A stretch of 64,000 bases of DNA from Achromobacter sp. Marseille-Q4962 (GTDB lineage Bacteria; Pseudomonadota; Gammaproteobacteria; Burkholderiales; Burkholderiaceae_B). The stretch is taken from NCBI RefSeq assembly GCF_943737005.1, contig NZ_CALSFU010000003.1, forward strand, positions 1 to 64,000, read 5' to 3'. The first letter of the stretch is position 1; each line of letters begins with the position of its first letter. The position numbers and the translations under genes are program-made. Under the pieces are notes generated by a model. That model did not search any database, was not told the DNA's origin, and was given only the letters and a program-made list of their open reading frames with translations. Below are positions 54,737 to 62,859 of the stretch, in pieces.

Positions 54737-56653
54737 TCAGAGTTCCACCTGCATGCCCATTTCCACCACGCGGTTGGCCGGGATCTTGAAGAACTTGGTG
54801 CTGCGCGTGGCGTTGCGCGCCATGAACGAGAACAGCGCCCGGCGCCAGCGCAGCATGGCCGGTTTCCTGGCCGCCACCACGGTCTGGCGCGACAGGAAGA
54901 ACGAGGTGCGCATGGGTTCCAGGTCGATCTCGGGATAGGCCTCGGCGATCTGGCGCAGCGCGTCCGGCACGTCGGGGTCTTCCTTGAAGCCGTAGTTCAC
55001 GGCGGCCTGCCAGCTCGACGCGCTGAGCTTGTGGACCTCGAAACGCTCGTCTTCCGATACGTAGGGCACGTCGGCCACGCGGATCGAGAGAAACACCACG
55101 TGCTCGTGCAGCACCTTGTTGTGCTTGAGGTTGTGCAGCAGCGCCGGCGGCACGTTGCCGGCATTCATGGTCATGAAAATCGCGGTGCCGGGCACGCGCG
55201 AGGGCGGGAACGCCTCGAGCTGCTCCATGAACTCGCCCAGCGGCTGGCGGTCGCGCTGCTGCATGTCGGCCAGCAGCCGGCGGCCGCGCCGCCACGTCAT
55301 CATCAGCGTGAACACCACGATGGCCACCAGCAGCGGCAGCCACCCGCCCTCGTGGATCTTGAACACGTTGGCCGAGAACAGCAGCACGTCGAACAGCAGC
55401 AGCAGGCCCAGCACGGCCAGCCAGAGCAGGCGTCTGGCGCCCGTGCTGCCGCGCGGCAGCACCGCGAAAGCCAGCACCGAGGTCGTGAACATGGTGCCCG
55501 TGACGGCAAAGCCGTAGGCCGCAGCCAGGTTGTCGGAGTTGCGGAACATCAGCACCAGGATCAGCACCGCGCACAGCAGCAGCGCATTGACCTGCGGCAG
55601 GTAGATCTGCCCTTTCTCGATGGCCGAGGTGTGCAGGATCTGCATACGGGGCCAGAAGCCCAGCTGCACCGCTTGCCGGGTGACCGAGTACGCCCCCGAG
55701 ATCACCGCCTGCGAGGCCACGATGGTGGCCACGGTAGCCAGGGCCACCAGCGGCGCGAGCGCCCAGTCCGGCGCCATCATGAAGAAGGGATTGCGGATGG
55801 CATCGGGGTTGCGCAGCAGCAGCGCGCCCTGCCCGAAATAGCAGAGCGTGAGCGCCGGCAGCACCATGCTGAACCAGGCGCGGCGTATGGCTGCGCGCCC
55901 GAAATGCCCCATGTCCGCGTACAGCGCCTCGGCGCCCGTCAGCGCCAGCACCACCGCGCCCAGCAGCACGAAACTGACCAGGGGGGATTCCAGCACGAAG
56001 CGCACGGCCCATATCGGATTCAGCGCGGCCAGGACTTCGGGCGTCTGCCAGACCTGCCAGCCGCCCAGGGCCGCCAGGGTGCCGAACCACAGGGCCATCA
56101 CCGGCCCGAACAGCTTGCCCATGGCGCCCGTGCCGTGCGACTGGATGGCGAAAAGCGCCACCAGCACCACCAGCGCGATGGGCACCACCCAGTGGTCGAG
56201 CTGGTGCGAGACGATGCCGATGCCCTCCAGCGCCGAGAGTACGGAGATCGCCGGGGTAATCATGCTGTCGCCATAGAAGAGCGCGGCGCCGAAGATACCC
56301 AGCACGATCAGCACCCAGCGCAGCCGGCCTTCCCGCCCGCGCACCGCGAGTTCCAGCAGGGCCAGCGTGCCGCCCTCGCCGCGGTTGTCGGCGCGCAGCA
56401 CCAGCGTCACATACTTGAACGACACCACGATCATCAGCATCCAGAACAGGATGGACAGCACGCCCAGCACGTGCTGGGGCGCCAGGTCGGTGTGCACGCT
56501 CAGGCCCGTCAGGCAGGCGCGCAACGTGTACAGCGGGCTGGTGCCGATGTCGCCGTACACCACGCCCAGCGCCCCCATGACGAGAGCGGCGCGAGACGAA
56601 GGCGCGTGTGCGGTGGCGGTCGAGGGAGGAATGCTGGCCGTTCCCTGGCTCAT
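54737..56653 (-). CDS. kup: Low-affinity K+ transporter Kup
   Basis: Encodes 638 residues. Twelve membrane helices are expected, from GALGVVYGDIGTSPLYTLR, the Kup signature. Other hallmarks are GEGGTLALLELA and GAAPPALLHNLKHNK in the C-terminal cytoplasmic part. Kup is a K+/H+ symporter in the inner membrane that works at low pH in E. coli. The ATG at 56653 overlaps the histidine kinase stop (ATGA). The upstream two-component genes may control it or share its signal. A KefB/C-type antiporter is about 50 kb away in this window. Confidence 0.93.
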   Translation of the reverse strand: MSQGTASIPPSTATAHAPSSRAALVMGALGVVYGDIGTSPLYTLRACLTGLSVHTDLAPQHVLGVLSILFWMLMIVVSFKYVTLVLRADNRGEGGTLALLELAVRGREGRLRWVLIVLGIFGAALFYGDSMITPAISVLSALEGIGIVSHQLDHWVVPIALVVLVALFAIQSHGTGAMGKLFGPVMALWFGTLAALGGWQVWQTPEVLAALNPIWAVRFVLESPLVSFVLLGAVVLALTGAEALYADMGHFGRAAIRRAWFSMVLPALTLCYFGQGALLLRNPDAIRNPFFMMAPDWALAPLVALATVATIVASQAVISGAYSVTRQAVQLGFWPRMQILHTSAIEKGQIYLPQVNALLLCAVLILVLMFRNSDNLAAAYGFAVTGTMFTTSVLAFAVLPRGSTGARRLLWLAVLGLLLLFDVLLFSANVFKIHEGGWLPLLVAIVVFTLMMTWRRGRRLLADMQQRDRQPLGEFMEQLEAFPPSRVPGTAIFMTMNAGNVPPALLHNLKHNKVLHEHVVFLSIRVADVPYVSEDERFEVHKLSASSWQAAVNYGFKEDPDVPDALRQIAEAYPEIDLEPMRTSFFLSRQTVVAARKPAMLRWRRALFSFMARNATRSTKFFKIPANRVVEMGMQVEL

Positions 56654-57768
56654 GGTGTGGGTTCTTGGCGGGTGAGTTGGGCTCCCTTGCGGGGGCCGGG
56701 AAACACGACGGAAATCCGCGTGCCGGGGAAATCGGGCCGGCTGGTGAGCTTCCACCACGCCCCGTGCGCGTGCGCGATCTCGCGCACGATGGCCAGGCCC
56801 AGGCCGGAGCCGCCCGCCGTGGCGGTGGGCGAGCGGTAGAACGCCTCGAACACCCGGTCGCGTTCCTGCGGCGGAATGCCGGGGCCATCGTCTTCCACGG
56901 TGAGCGAAGGCGGATTCGCCCCCACGATGAGGGTAATGCGGCCCCGGGCATTGCCGTAGCGCAGCGCGTTGTCGATGAGGTTGCCCAGCAGCTCGGCCAG
57001 CAGCAGCGGGTCGGCGTCGATCCAGATCGGCGTGTCGGGCGCCACGAGGTCCAGCTCGTAGTGCGCCTCGCGGGCGCGCGGAAACCATTCCGCCCCGTGG
57101 GCCCGCACCCATTCGCACAGGTCGATGCGCACGAAACTGTCTTGCGGGCGGGCGTTGGGGTCGGCGCGGGCCAGCACCAGCAGCTGCTGGCCCAGCCGGA
57201 TCATGCGGTCGCTGACGGCCTTGATGCGCTCCGCTCGGGCCCGCACGTCGTCGGGCAGCGGCCGCGCCAGCATGAGCTCGGACTCCAGTCTCAGCCCCGA
57301 CAGCGGCGTGCGCAGCTGGTGCGCCGCATGGCCGATGAAGCGGCGCTGCGCGGCCAGCGAGGCGTCCAGGCGGATCAGCAGGTCGTTGGTATGCGCCACC
57401 AGGGGCTCGATCTCGACCGGAACGCCGGCAACCTCCAGCGGCTGCATGTCGTCGATGGAGCGCTGCCGGATCTCCTCGGACAGCAGGTTCACCGAGCGCA
57501 GGCCGGAGCGCACGCCCTGCACCACCACCCAGGTGAACACCGCCACCAGCGCCACCTGCCCCACCACCATGAGCCAGAAGAAATCCTCCAGCATCCATAG
57601 CGACATGTCGATCTTGTGCGTGATGACCCAGGTGGCGGCGAGGTCCAGCAGGACCAGCAGCAGAATGGGCGGCATCAGCCGTATGACCAGATACCGTGCG
57701 AGCGAGCCCGAGGGCAGGAGCGGGCGGGAGACGGGGGTGCGGGGCGGTAGGCTGCGTTCCTGCGTCAT
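56650..57768 (-). CDS. Sensor histidine kinase
   Basis: Encodes 372 residues. Two helices (about 25-50 and 60-85) leave only about ten residues between them, so there is no periplasmic sensor domain. A HAMP-like linker, phosphoacceptor H150 (HAAHQLRTPLSG), N box (NLIDNALRYG) and G boxes (EDDGPGIP, GGSGLGLAIV) follow. It probably senses a change at the membrane. The partner regulator lies 73 bases upstream, and kup overlaps its 3' end. Signal unknown. Confidence 0.9.
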   Translation of the reverse strand: MTQERSLPPRTPVSRPLLPSGSLARYLVIRLMPPILLLVLLDLAATWVITHKIDMSLWMLEDFFWLMVVGQVALVAVFTWVVVQGVRSGLRSVNLLSEEIRQRSIDDMQPLEVAGVPVEIEPLVAHTNDLLIRLDASLAAQRRFIGHAAHQLRTPLSGLRLESELMLARPLPDDVRARAERIKAVSDRMIRLGQQLLVLARADPNARPQDSFVRIDLCEWVRAHGAEWFPRAREAHYELDLVAPDTPIWIDADPLLLAELLGNLIDNALRYGNARGRITLIVGANPPSLTVEDDGPGIPPQERDRVFEAFYRSPTATAGGSGLGLAIVREIAHAHGAWWKLTSRPDFPGTRISVVFPGPRKGAQLTRQEPTP

Positions 57769-57841
57769 TTGGCGTGGACTGGCCCTGTGCGATGGAAAAT
57801 GGCTGCCAGGAAGCCGCGGGCAGCCCCGCGAGCCGTGCCTG

Positions 57842-58513
57842 TCAGGCCGACTCCACATCCAGCATGTAGCCGAAGCCGCGCACGGTCTGGATGCTCGCGC
57901 CCGTGCCTTCCAGGCGCTTGCGCAGGCGGTAGACGTAGACTTCGACGGCGTTCTCGCTGAAATCCGCATCCCAGGCGGAAAGCGAATTCACGATCTGGCG
58001 CTTGGTGACCACGCGGCCCACGCGGGCCATGAGCATCTCGAGCACCGAAAGCTCGCGCACCGAAAGCGCCAGGCGCTGGCCGTTGGCGCGGACTTCGCGG
58101 CCCACGGTGTCGAACGCCAGCGGGCCGACCTCGATCAGGGGCTGCGCCTGGCCGGAACGGCGCCGGCCGAAGGCCCGCACGCGCGCCGCCAGCTCCGGCA
58201 GCTCGAAAGGCTTGGTGACGTAGTCGTCGGCGCCGGCATCCAGGCCGGCGACGCGGTCGTCCAGGCCGTCGCGCGCGGTGAGGATCAACACGGGAACCTG
58301 GTTACCGTCCTGGCGCAGTTGCCGCAGCACGTCCAGGCCGCTCATGCCCGGCAGGTTGAGGTCGAGCAGGAGCAGGTCGTAAGGCTGGCCCGCCAGGGCG
58401 CCCAGCACGCGGTCGCCGTCGGTCAGCCAGTCGACCGCATAACCCTGGTCGGCCAGGAATTCCTGGAGCGCATGGCCCAGGGTGGTGTCGTCTTCGATTA
58501 CCAGAACTCGCAT
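57842..58513 (-). CDS. OmpR/PhoB-family response regulator
   Basis: Encodes 223 residues: a receiver domain with phosphoacceptor D51 (LLLLDLNLPGMSG) and K101 (TKPFELPEL), and a winged-helix DNA-binding domain (about 125-220) with VYVYRLRKRLEG. It looks close to the TctD/QseB group. It heads the regulator-kinase-kup unit. A TAGAAT -10 candidate is just upstream. Targets unknown; kup is the natural guess. Confidence 0.93.
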   Translation of the reverse strand: MRVLVIEDDTTLGHALQEFLADQGYAVDWLTDGDRVLGALAGQPYDLLLLDLNLPGMSGLDVLRQLRQDGNQVPVLILTARDGLDDRVAGLDAGADDYVTKPFELPELAARVRAFGRRRSGQAQPLIEVGPLAFDTVGREVRANGQRLALSVRELSVLEMLMARVGRVVTKRQIVNSLSAWDADFSENAVEVYVYRLRKRLEGTGASIQTVRGFGYMLDVESA

Positions 58514-58519
58514 GCCGCG

Positions 58520-58525
58520 ATTCTA
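58520..58525 (-). promoter_or_regulatory. Candidate -10 for the two-component operon
   Basis: TAGAAT on the minus strand, close to consensus, ends seven bases before the response regulator ATG. The -35 region is only T-rich (CATTTT), and the leader would be almost absent. Weak support overall. Confidence 0.3.
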
Positions 58526-58631
58526 GCGCGATCCCGGAAAAAAATGGCCCGCCGCACCAAAGGGTGGACAGGCCATGGCCGATCGGGCCCCGGCGGCCGG
58601 ACCGGGCCCGGGGGCGCTCCCGGTGCGGCGT

Positions 58632-59101
<470 letters not shown>

Positions 59102-59102
<1 letters not shown>

Positions 59103-60097
59103 TATTCGCTCCCGCGTTGAGCCGCGCCTTGCTGGCGGCGCAGGGCGCGCACCTTGCCGTCGGACAGCGCAACCTGCTGGCCGGTGGCGAGAAACGCGAA
59201 CAGATCATGCGCAAAGGCGTCCAGGCGCGACAGGAACACGCGGTTCTTGCGCACGAAGGCGTTGTACGCCAGCACCGCCGGAATCGCCACCGCCAAGCCC
59301 AGGCCGGTCATGATGAGCGCCTCGCCCACGGGCCCGGCGATGCGGTTGATGGTGACGCCATCGGACAGGCCGATGCCCACGAGCGCGTGGTACACGCCCC
59401 ACACCGTGCCGAACAGGCCGACGAACGGCGCGGTGGAGCCCACCGAGGCCAGCACGGTCAGGCCGTTTTCGAGCTTGGCCGTTTCTTCGTCGATGACCTT
59501 GCGCATGGTGCGCGTGACGAAATCGGAGCTCGAGCCCGATTCCTCCAGCTTGGTGGCGCCGAACTTGTTGTGGTGCTGCTGGGCATGCATGGCGTGGCTG
59601 GCGAGGTGCGAGAAGGGATCGCGCGCGCCGTGCGTGACGATTTCGTTCTCGACCTGCTCCAGCGAGCTGGCGTTCCAGAACTTGTTCAGGAAATCCGCCG
59701 AGCGCTTGCGCATGCTGATGTTGCTGACCGCCTTCACCACGATGAGATACCAGGTGACGAGCGACATCAGGATCAGGATGACGAAGAGCGTCTTGCCGAC
59801 GAAGTCGCTCTGGGCGACAAAGTGCAGAAAGCCCATGTCGGGCGCGGCCGGGGGCGGGGGCAGCGAGGCGGCGGCGCCGTGCAGGGCGTCGGCGGCCTGG
59901 GAAACCGCGCCGGCGGCTTGCTGGACGGCGTCGGCCCCGGTGGAGGCGGCTTGCTGGGCCGCGGGCGCGGCGGCGGCGGCGGCCGGAGCGGAGCCGGCGG
60001 CAGAGGCGGCGGCGGGCGCCGTGCTCGCCGCTGCCGGCGCGGCCTGGCCGGTGGCTGCCTGCGCCAGCAGAGTGGCGTGATGCAGAGCGTTGGACAT
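59102..60097 (-). CDS. exbB: TonB-system energiser ExbB (with Ala-rich N-terminal extension)
   Basis: Encodes 331 residues, longer than E. coli ExbB (244). The first ~90 residues are almost entirely Ala/Pro/Ser/Gln; the conserved MotA/TolQ/ExbB core starts about residue 95 with three membrane helices. LFGTVWGVYHALVGIG and the later GLAVAIPAVLAYNAFVRKN mark the family. The extension may be periplasmic, as in other long ExbB proteins. It starts 1 base after the tonB stop. Confidence 0.94.
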
Positions 60098-60098
60098 C

Positions 60099-60908
60099 TC
60101 AGTTCCTCATGACGAAATCGAATGGAATCTTGGCTTTGGCGGGGTATGCCACGCCATTGCGCGTATAGGGCTTGAAGCGGGCCTTGCGGGCGGCCGTCAG
60201 GGCCGCGTCATCCAGCCTCGGGTATCCCGAGGACGTGTCGATGGAGGCGCGGTCCACCAGGCCCTGGGTGTTGATTTCCACCAGCACCAGCACCCGTCCC
60301 TCCTCGCGCAGCCGGCGCGAGGCCATGGGGTAGTTGGGCATGGGCCGGGCTCCGCTGAACTCGATGCTGGACACCAGCACCGGCTGGTCCGGCGGCGGCC
60401 CCTGCTGCGGCCCCTGCGGCGCCTGCGTGCCCTCCGGCGCGCCGCTGGGCGGCGCCGGCGGCTGGGGCTTGGGCTCGGCCTTCACTTCCTGCTTGGGCTG
60501 AGGCTTGGGCTTGGGTTTCGGCTTGGGCTTGGGCGGCGGTGGCTTGGGCGCCGGCATGGGCGGCTTTTCGACCACGGGCTCGGGTTCGGGCTCCGGCTCG
60601 GGTTCGGGCTTGATATCGGGTTCGGGCTCCGGCTCGATTTCCGGCTCGGGCGGCTCAGGCTCCGGCTCGACCACCGGCTGCGGCACTTCGGGTGCGGGCT
60701 CCGCCTTGGCGATCTGGGGAATCGGCGCATCCACGACGCTCACCATGATGGCCTCGGGTTCCTCCAGCTGCGGATTTTCAGCGGGCGCCAGGAAAATGGC
60801 GCCCACCACCGCCGCATGCAGCGCGAGGACTGCCAGGCCGGCGCCTGTGCGTAAAGCAAGGGATGAGGACGGCGTTGAAGAATTCCAACCGTGTTGAAGA
60901 CTAGGCAT
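60099..60908 (-). CDS. tonB: TonB energy-transducing protein
   Basis: Encodes 269 residues: an N-terminal membrane anchor (about 19-41) and a long proline-rich spacer (about 48-175) made of EP and KP dipeptides. The C-terminal domain (about 180-269) contains SGYPRLDDAALTAARKARFKPYTRNG, which contacts TonB boxes of outer-membrane receptors. It transmits inner-membrane proton energy for siderophore and heme uptake. A Fur-box-like palindrome lies about 100 bases upstream, so iron repression is likely. Confidence 0.95.
   Translation of the reverse strand: MPSLQHGWNSSTPSSSLALRTGAGLAVLALHAAVVGAIFLAPAENPQLEEPEAIMVSVVDAPIPQIAKAEPAPEVPQPVVEPEPEPPEPEIEPEPEPDIKPEPEPEPEPEPVVEKPPMPAPKPPPPKPKPKPKPKPQPKQEVKAEPKPQPPAPPSGAPEGTQAPQGPQQGPPPDQPVLVSSIEFSGARPMPNYPMASRRLREEGRVLVLVEINTQGLVDRASIDTSSGYPRLDDAALTAARKARFKPYTRNGVAYPAKAKIPFDFVMRN
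60478..60690. repeat. Low-complexity repeats coding the TonB spacer
   Basis: Six-base units such as GGCTTG/GGTTTC and GGCTCG/GGTTCG repeat within tonB and encode Lys-Pro and Glu-Pro dipeptide runs (about 60505-60540 and 60580-60670). Such arrays can change length by slippage in steps that keep the frame. Confidence 0.8.
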
Positions 60909-60994
60909 GAATCAGCCAGGGGTGCATTGACTATCCGGCCCGCCTGGTAGACGCGCACCGCAAGGCGACGCCGGCAAGCCGGTACAAGCCAAGC

Positions 60995-61022
60995 ATCATA
61001 GCTTAAATGCGAATGATTCGCA
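60995..61022 (-). promoter_or_regulatory. tonB promoter with overlapping Fur-box-like palindrome
   Basis: Minus-strand TATGAT (61000-60995) is a good -10. At 61008-61022 is a perfect 7-1-7 palindrome, TGCGAAT-G-ATTCGCA, covering the -35 position. It has the GAAT(G)ATTC core of Fur sites. Iron-loaded Fur would block polymerase there. The match to the 19-bp consensus is partial at the outer positions. Confidence 0.65.
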
Positions 61023-61078
61023 CGTCCTTTTCACAGTAAGTCAGTCCCGTTCGATTTCCGGACGCAGCATCGACGGCA

Positions 61079-61144
61079 GGCAAACCGACGGGAAGCAAAC
61101 CAAGACAGGCAAACCGATGACGGGCAAACCGATGACGGGCAAAC
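61079..61144. repeat. Short imperfect tandem repeats near tRNA-Val
   Basis: About five units related to GGGCAAACCGATGAC are strung between the tonB promoter and the tRNA terminator. Two adjacent 15-base copies (about 61107-61121, 61122-61136) are nearly identical; the outer ones are degenerate. No spacers, no protein-coding sense. Confidence 0.65.
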
Positions 61145-61176
61145 AAAAAGCCCGCCATCTCGATGGGCGGGCTTTC
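61145..61176 (-). terminator. Intrinsic terminator of tRNA-Val
   Basis: On the minus strand a GC-rich stem (AAAGCCCGCC pairing with GGCGGGCTTT, one bulge) ends in TTTTTGTTTG, about 55 bases beyond the tRNA 3' end. A proper Rho-independent signal. Confidence 0.8.
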
Positions 61177-61231
61177 GGTGTTTTCGACGGGCCTGGCGCG
61201 AACCGGACCCGGAAAGAGACGCGCAGCTTTA

Positions 61232-61307
61232 TGGTGGGTGCTACAGGGGTCGAACCTGTGACCTACGCCTTGTAAGGGCGCCGCTCTACCAACTGAGCTA
61301 AGCACCC
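61232..61307 (-). tRNA. tRNA-Val (anticodon TAC)
   Basis: A 76-base cloverleaf on the minus strand. The acceptor stem GGGTGCT pairs with AGCACCC, then A and an encoded CCA end. The D arm is GCTC...GAGC, and the anticodon loop CTTACAA has TAC at its centre, reading GUA valine codons. The T arm is ACAGG-TTCGACC-CCTGT. It stands alone, with its own promoter and terminator, between tonB and hupB. No integrase is nearby. Confidence 0.95.
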
Positions 61308-61389
61308 GGCTTGACGAGGCATGCGGCGCGGTCTCGGATTTCGCCGGGGCCTTGCGCCGCGAGCCACCCTGTCGGGGCACTCAAAAGCA

Positions 61390-61421
61390 TTACGCGGGCC
61401 GGAGTATACCGGACCGCGTAA
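61390..61421 (-). promoter_or_regulatory. 32-bp palindrome centred on the tRNA-Val -10
   Basis: Arms TTACGCGGgCCGG (61390-61402) and CCGGaCCGCGTAA (61409-61421) are inverse with one mismatch. They flank AGTATA, which read on the minus strand is the TATACT -10 hexamer. It may also fold as a hairpin in hupB read-through RNA. Confidence 0.65.
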
Positions 61422-61431
61422 TCATGGGCAA
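61403..61431 (-). promoter_or_regulatory. Sigma-70 promoter of tRNA-Val
   Basis: TTGCCC (61431-61426) and TATACT (61408-61403) are separated by exactly 17 bases on the minus strand. Transcription would start about 90 bases before the mature tRNA, leaving a 5' leader for RNase P to remove. Confidence 0.7.
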
Positions 61432-61499
61432 ATCAGGACCGTCTGGTCGGGCCGGGCGAATCAAGCTGGGCAACAGCCAGCGACCTGCCCCGAGCCGAT

Positions 61500-61772
61500 T
61501 CAGTTGACGGCGTCCTTCAGGGCCTTGCCGGGGCGGAACTTCGGCACCTTGGCCTTCTTGATCTTGATGGTTTCGCCGGTGCGCGGGTTACGGCCGGTGC
61601 GGGCGGCGCGGGCCGACACGGCAAACGTGCCGAAGCCGACCAGCGTAACCGTGCCGCCCTTCTTGAGGGTGGTCTTGACGGCACCGATCAGGGCGTCGAG
61701 CGAACGGCCGGCGGCAGCCTTCGAGATATCGGCCTTGCTGGCGATGTGATCGATGAGTTCGGTTTTGTTCAT
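61500..61772 (-). CDS. hupB: Histone-like DNA-binding protein HU
   Basis: Encodes 90 residues. It starts [14 protein letters not shown] and carries the HU signature [21 protein letters not shown] with the DNA-intercalating proline region. HU bends and compacts DNA as a dimer. Whether it is the alpha or beta type cannot be set for a betaproteobacterium that has one. The ATG at 61772 has GAGGGG about 10 bases upstream. Confidence 0.96.
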   Translation of the reverse strand: MNKTELIDHIASKADISKAAAGRSLDALIGAVKTTLKKGGTVTLVGFGTFAVSARAARTGRNPRTGETIKIKKAKVPKFRPGKALKDAVN

Positions 61773-62122
61773 TCAGGTGTACCCCTCACAAGGTATAGAG
61801 TTTGCCGGACAACCGCGCCAGGCGATTTTCAAGCCACGCAACCCTGGCGCAAGCCGGCAAGCGACGAACAGACTAGTGGATAAACTTTTTTCTTGCGCTG
61901 CAAAGCACAACTTTTAAACTGCTGCGCCGCCTGGGATCGGCCGGCATCAAGCCGTCGAACCATGGGCGACGCAGACGTGTATTAGGCACTGGCGACAAGC
62001 GGCTGTCAAGCGAAAACCGCTGTGGAACCCGCGCCAATACTAGCTTTTCAATCTTTTAGCAATAAACAAAAACGCGCAGGCCGCCGCGGGCGCGGCATGC
62101 GCGAACGCGCCCGGACCGCGTT
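61773..62122. other. Gene-free gap between hupB and the hydroxylase gene
   Basis: About 350 bases without a credible gene. It contains AT-rich patches (61874-61920 and 62040-62075) that probably hold the hupB promoter on the minus strand. I could not pick a -35/-10 pair with confidence, and I see no tRNA or clear hairpin with a T-run. Confidence 0.6.
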
Positions 62123-62803
62123 TCAAACGTCGACCCAGCGGCGCAGCAAATTGTGATAGACGCCGGTGAGCGCCACGATGGAGGGGTGGCCCGCCGCGTC
62201 ATGCGTCAGCCGCTGGATCGCCACATCCATTTCCAGGAGCAGCGCGCGCTGGCTGTCTTCGCGCACCAGGCTCTGCATCCAGAAGAAGGAGCTGATGCGC
62301 GCGCCGCGCGTCACGGGATTGACGCGGTGCAGGCTGGTGCCGGGATACAGCACCATGTGGCCGGCGGGCAGTTTCACCGAACGCGGGCCATAGGTGTCGT
62401 CGATGACCAGCTCGCCTCCGTCGTAGGAATCCGGCTCGGAGAAGAACAGCGTGGCGGACAGATCGGTGCGCACCCGCTCGCCGGTGGCGCCCACGCCGCG
62501 CACGGCGTTGTCGATGTGGTAGCCGAACGCCTCGCCGCCTTCGTAGCAGTTGAAGAGCGGCGGAAATATCTTGCGCGGCAGCGCCGCCGACATGAACAGG
62601 TTGTTGGCCGACAGGCGCTGCAGGATGAGGTTGCCCAGCTCCTGCGCCAGCGGATGCGTTTCGGGCAATTGCCTGTTTTTCTTCACGCCGGCCGATTGAT
62701 AGCCTGCTGTGACCTTGCCGTCCACCCACTCGGCGGCTTCGAGCCGACGCCGGATTTCGGCAGCTTCTTGCGGACTGAAGACGTCCGCGATCTGTATGAG
62801 CAT
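62123..62803 (-). CDS. PKHD-type Fe(II)/2-oxoglutarate hydroxylase (PiuC/YbiX)
   Basis: Encodes 226 residues closely matching E. coli YbiX and PiuC. Iron ligands are H96, D98 (YHIDNAVRG) and H159 (SLHRVNPV), and the 2-oxoglutarate arginine is R169 (TRGAR). [10 protein letters not shown] and [12 protein letters not shown] are family blocks. It is often linked to siderophore receptors and iron starvation. The substrate is unknown. The ATG at 62803 gives the family N-terminus; an ATG seven codons earlier (62824) is possible. No receptor gene is adjacent, though tonB is 1.2 kb away. Confidence 0.9.
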   Translation of the reverse strand: MLIQIADVFSPQEAAEIRRRLEAAEWVDGKVTAGYQSAGVKKNRQLPETHPLAQELGNLILQRLSANNLFMSAALPRKIFPPLFNCYEGGEAFGYHIDNAVRGVGATGERVRTDLSATLFFSEPDSYDGGELVIDDTYGPRSVKLPAGHMVLYPGTSLHRVNPVTRGARISSFFWMQSLVREDSQRALLLEMDVAIQRLTHDAAGHPSIVALTGVYHNLLRRWVDV

Positions 62804-62859
62804 GATTGCGCCCCGACTGAACATACGCGCGAGCGGCGCGCCGCCCGCGATCCGCTGGA

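Noticed and set aside
61232..61307. tRNA-Val as an integration site for an island
   Set aside because: Neighbours are housekeeping genes (hupB, tonB), no integrase is present, and I saw no duplicated tRNA end.
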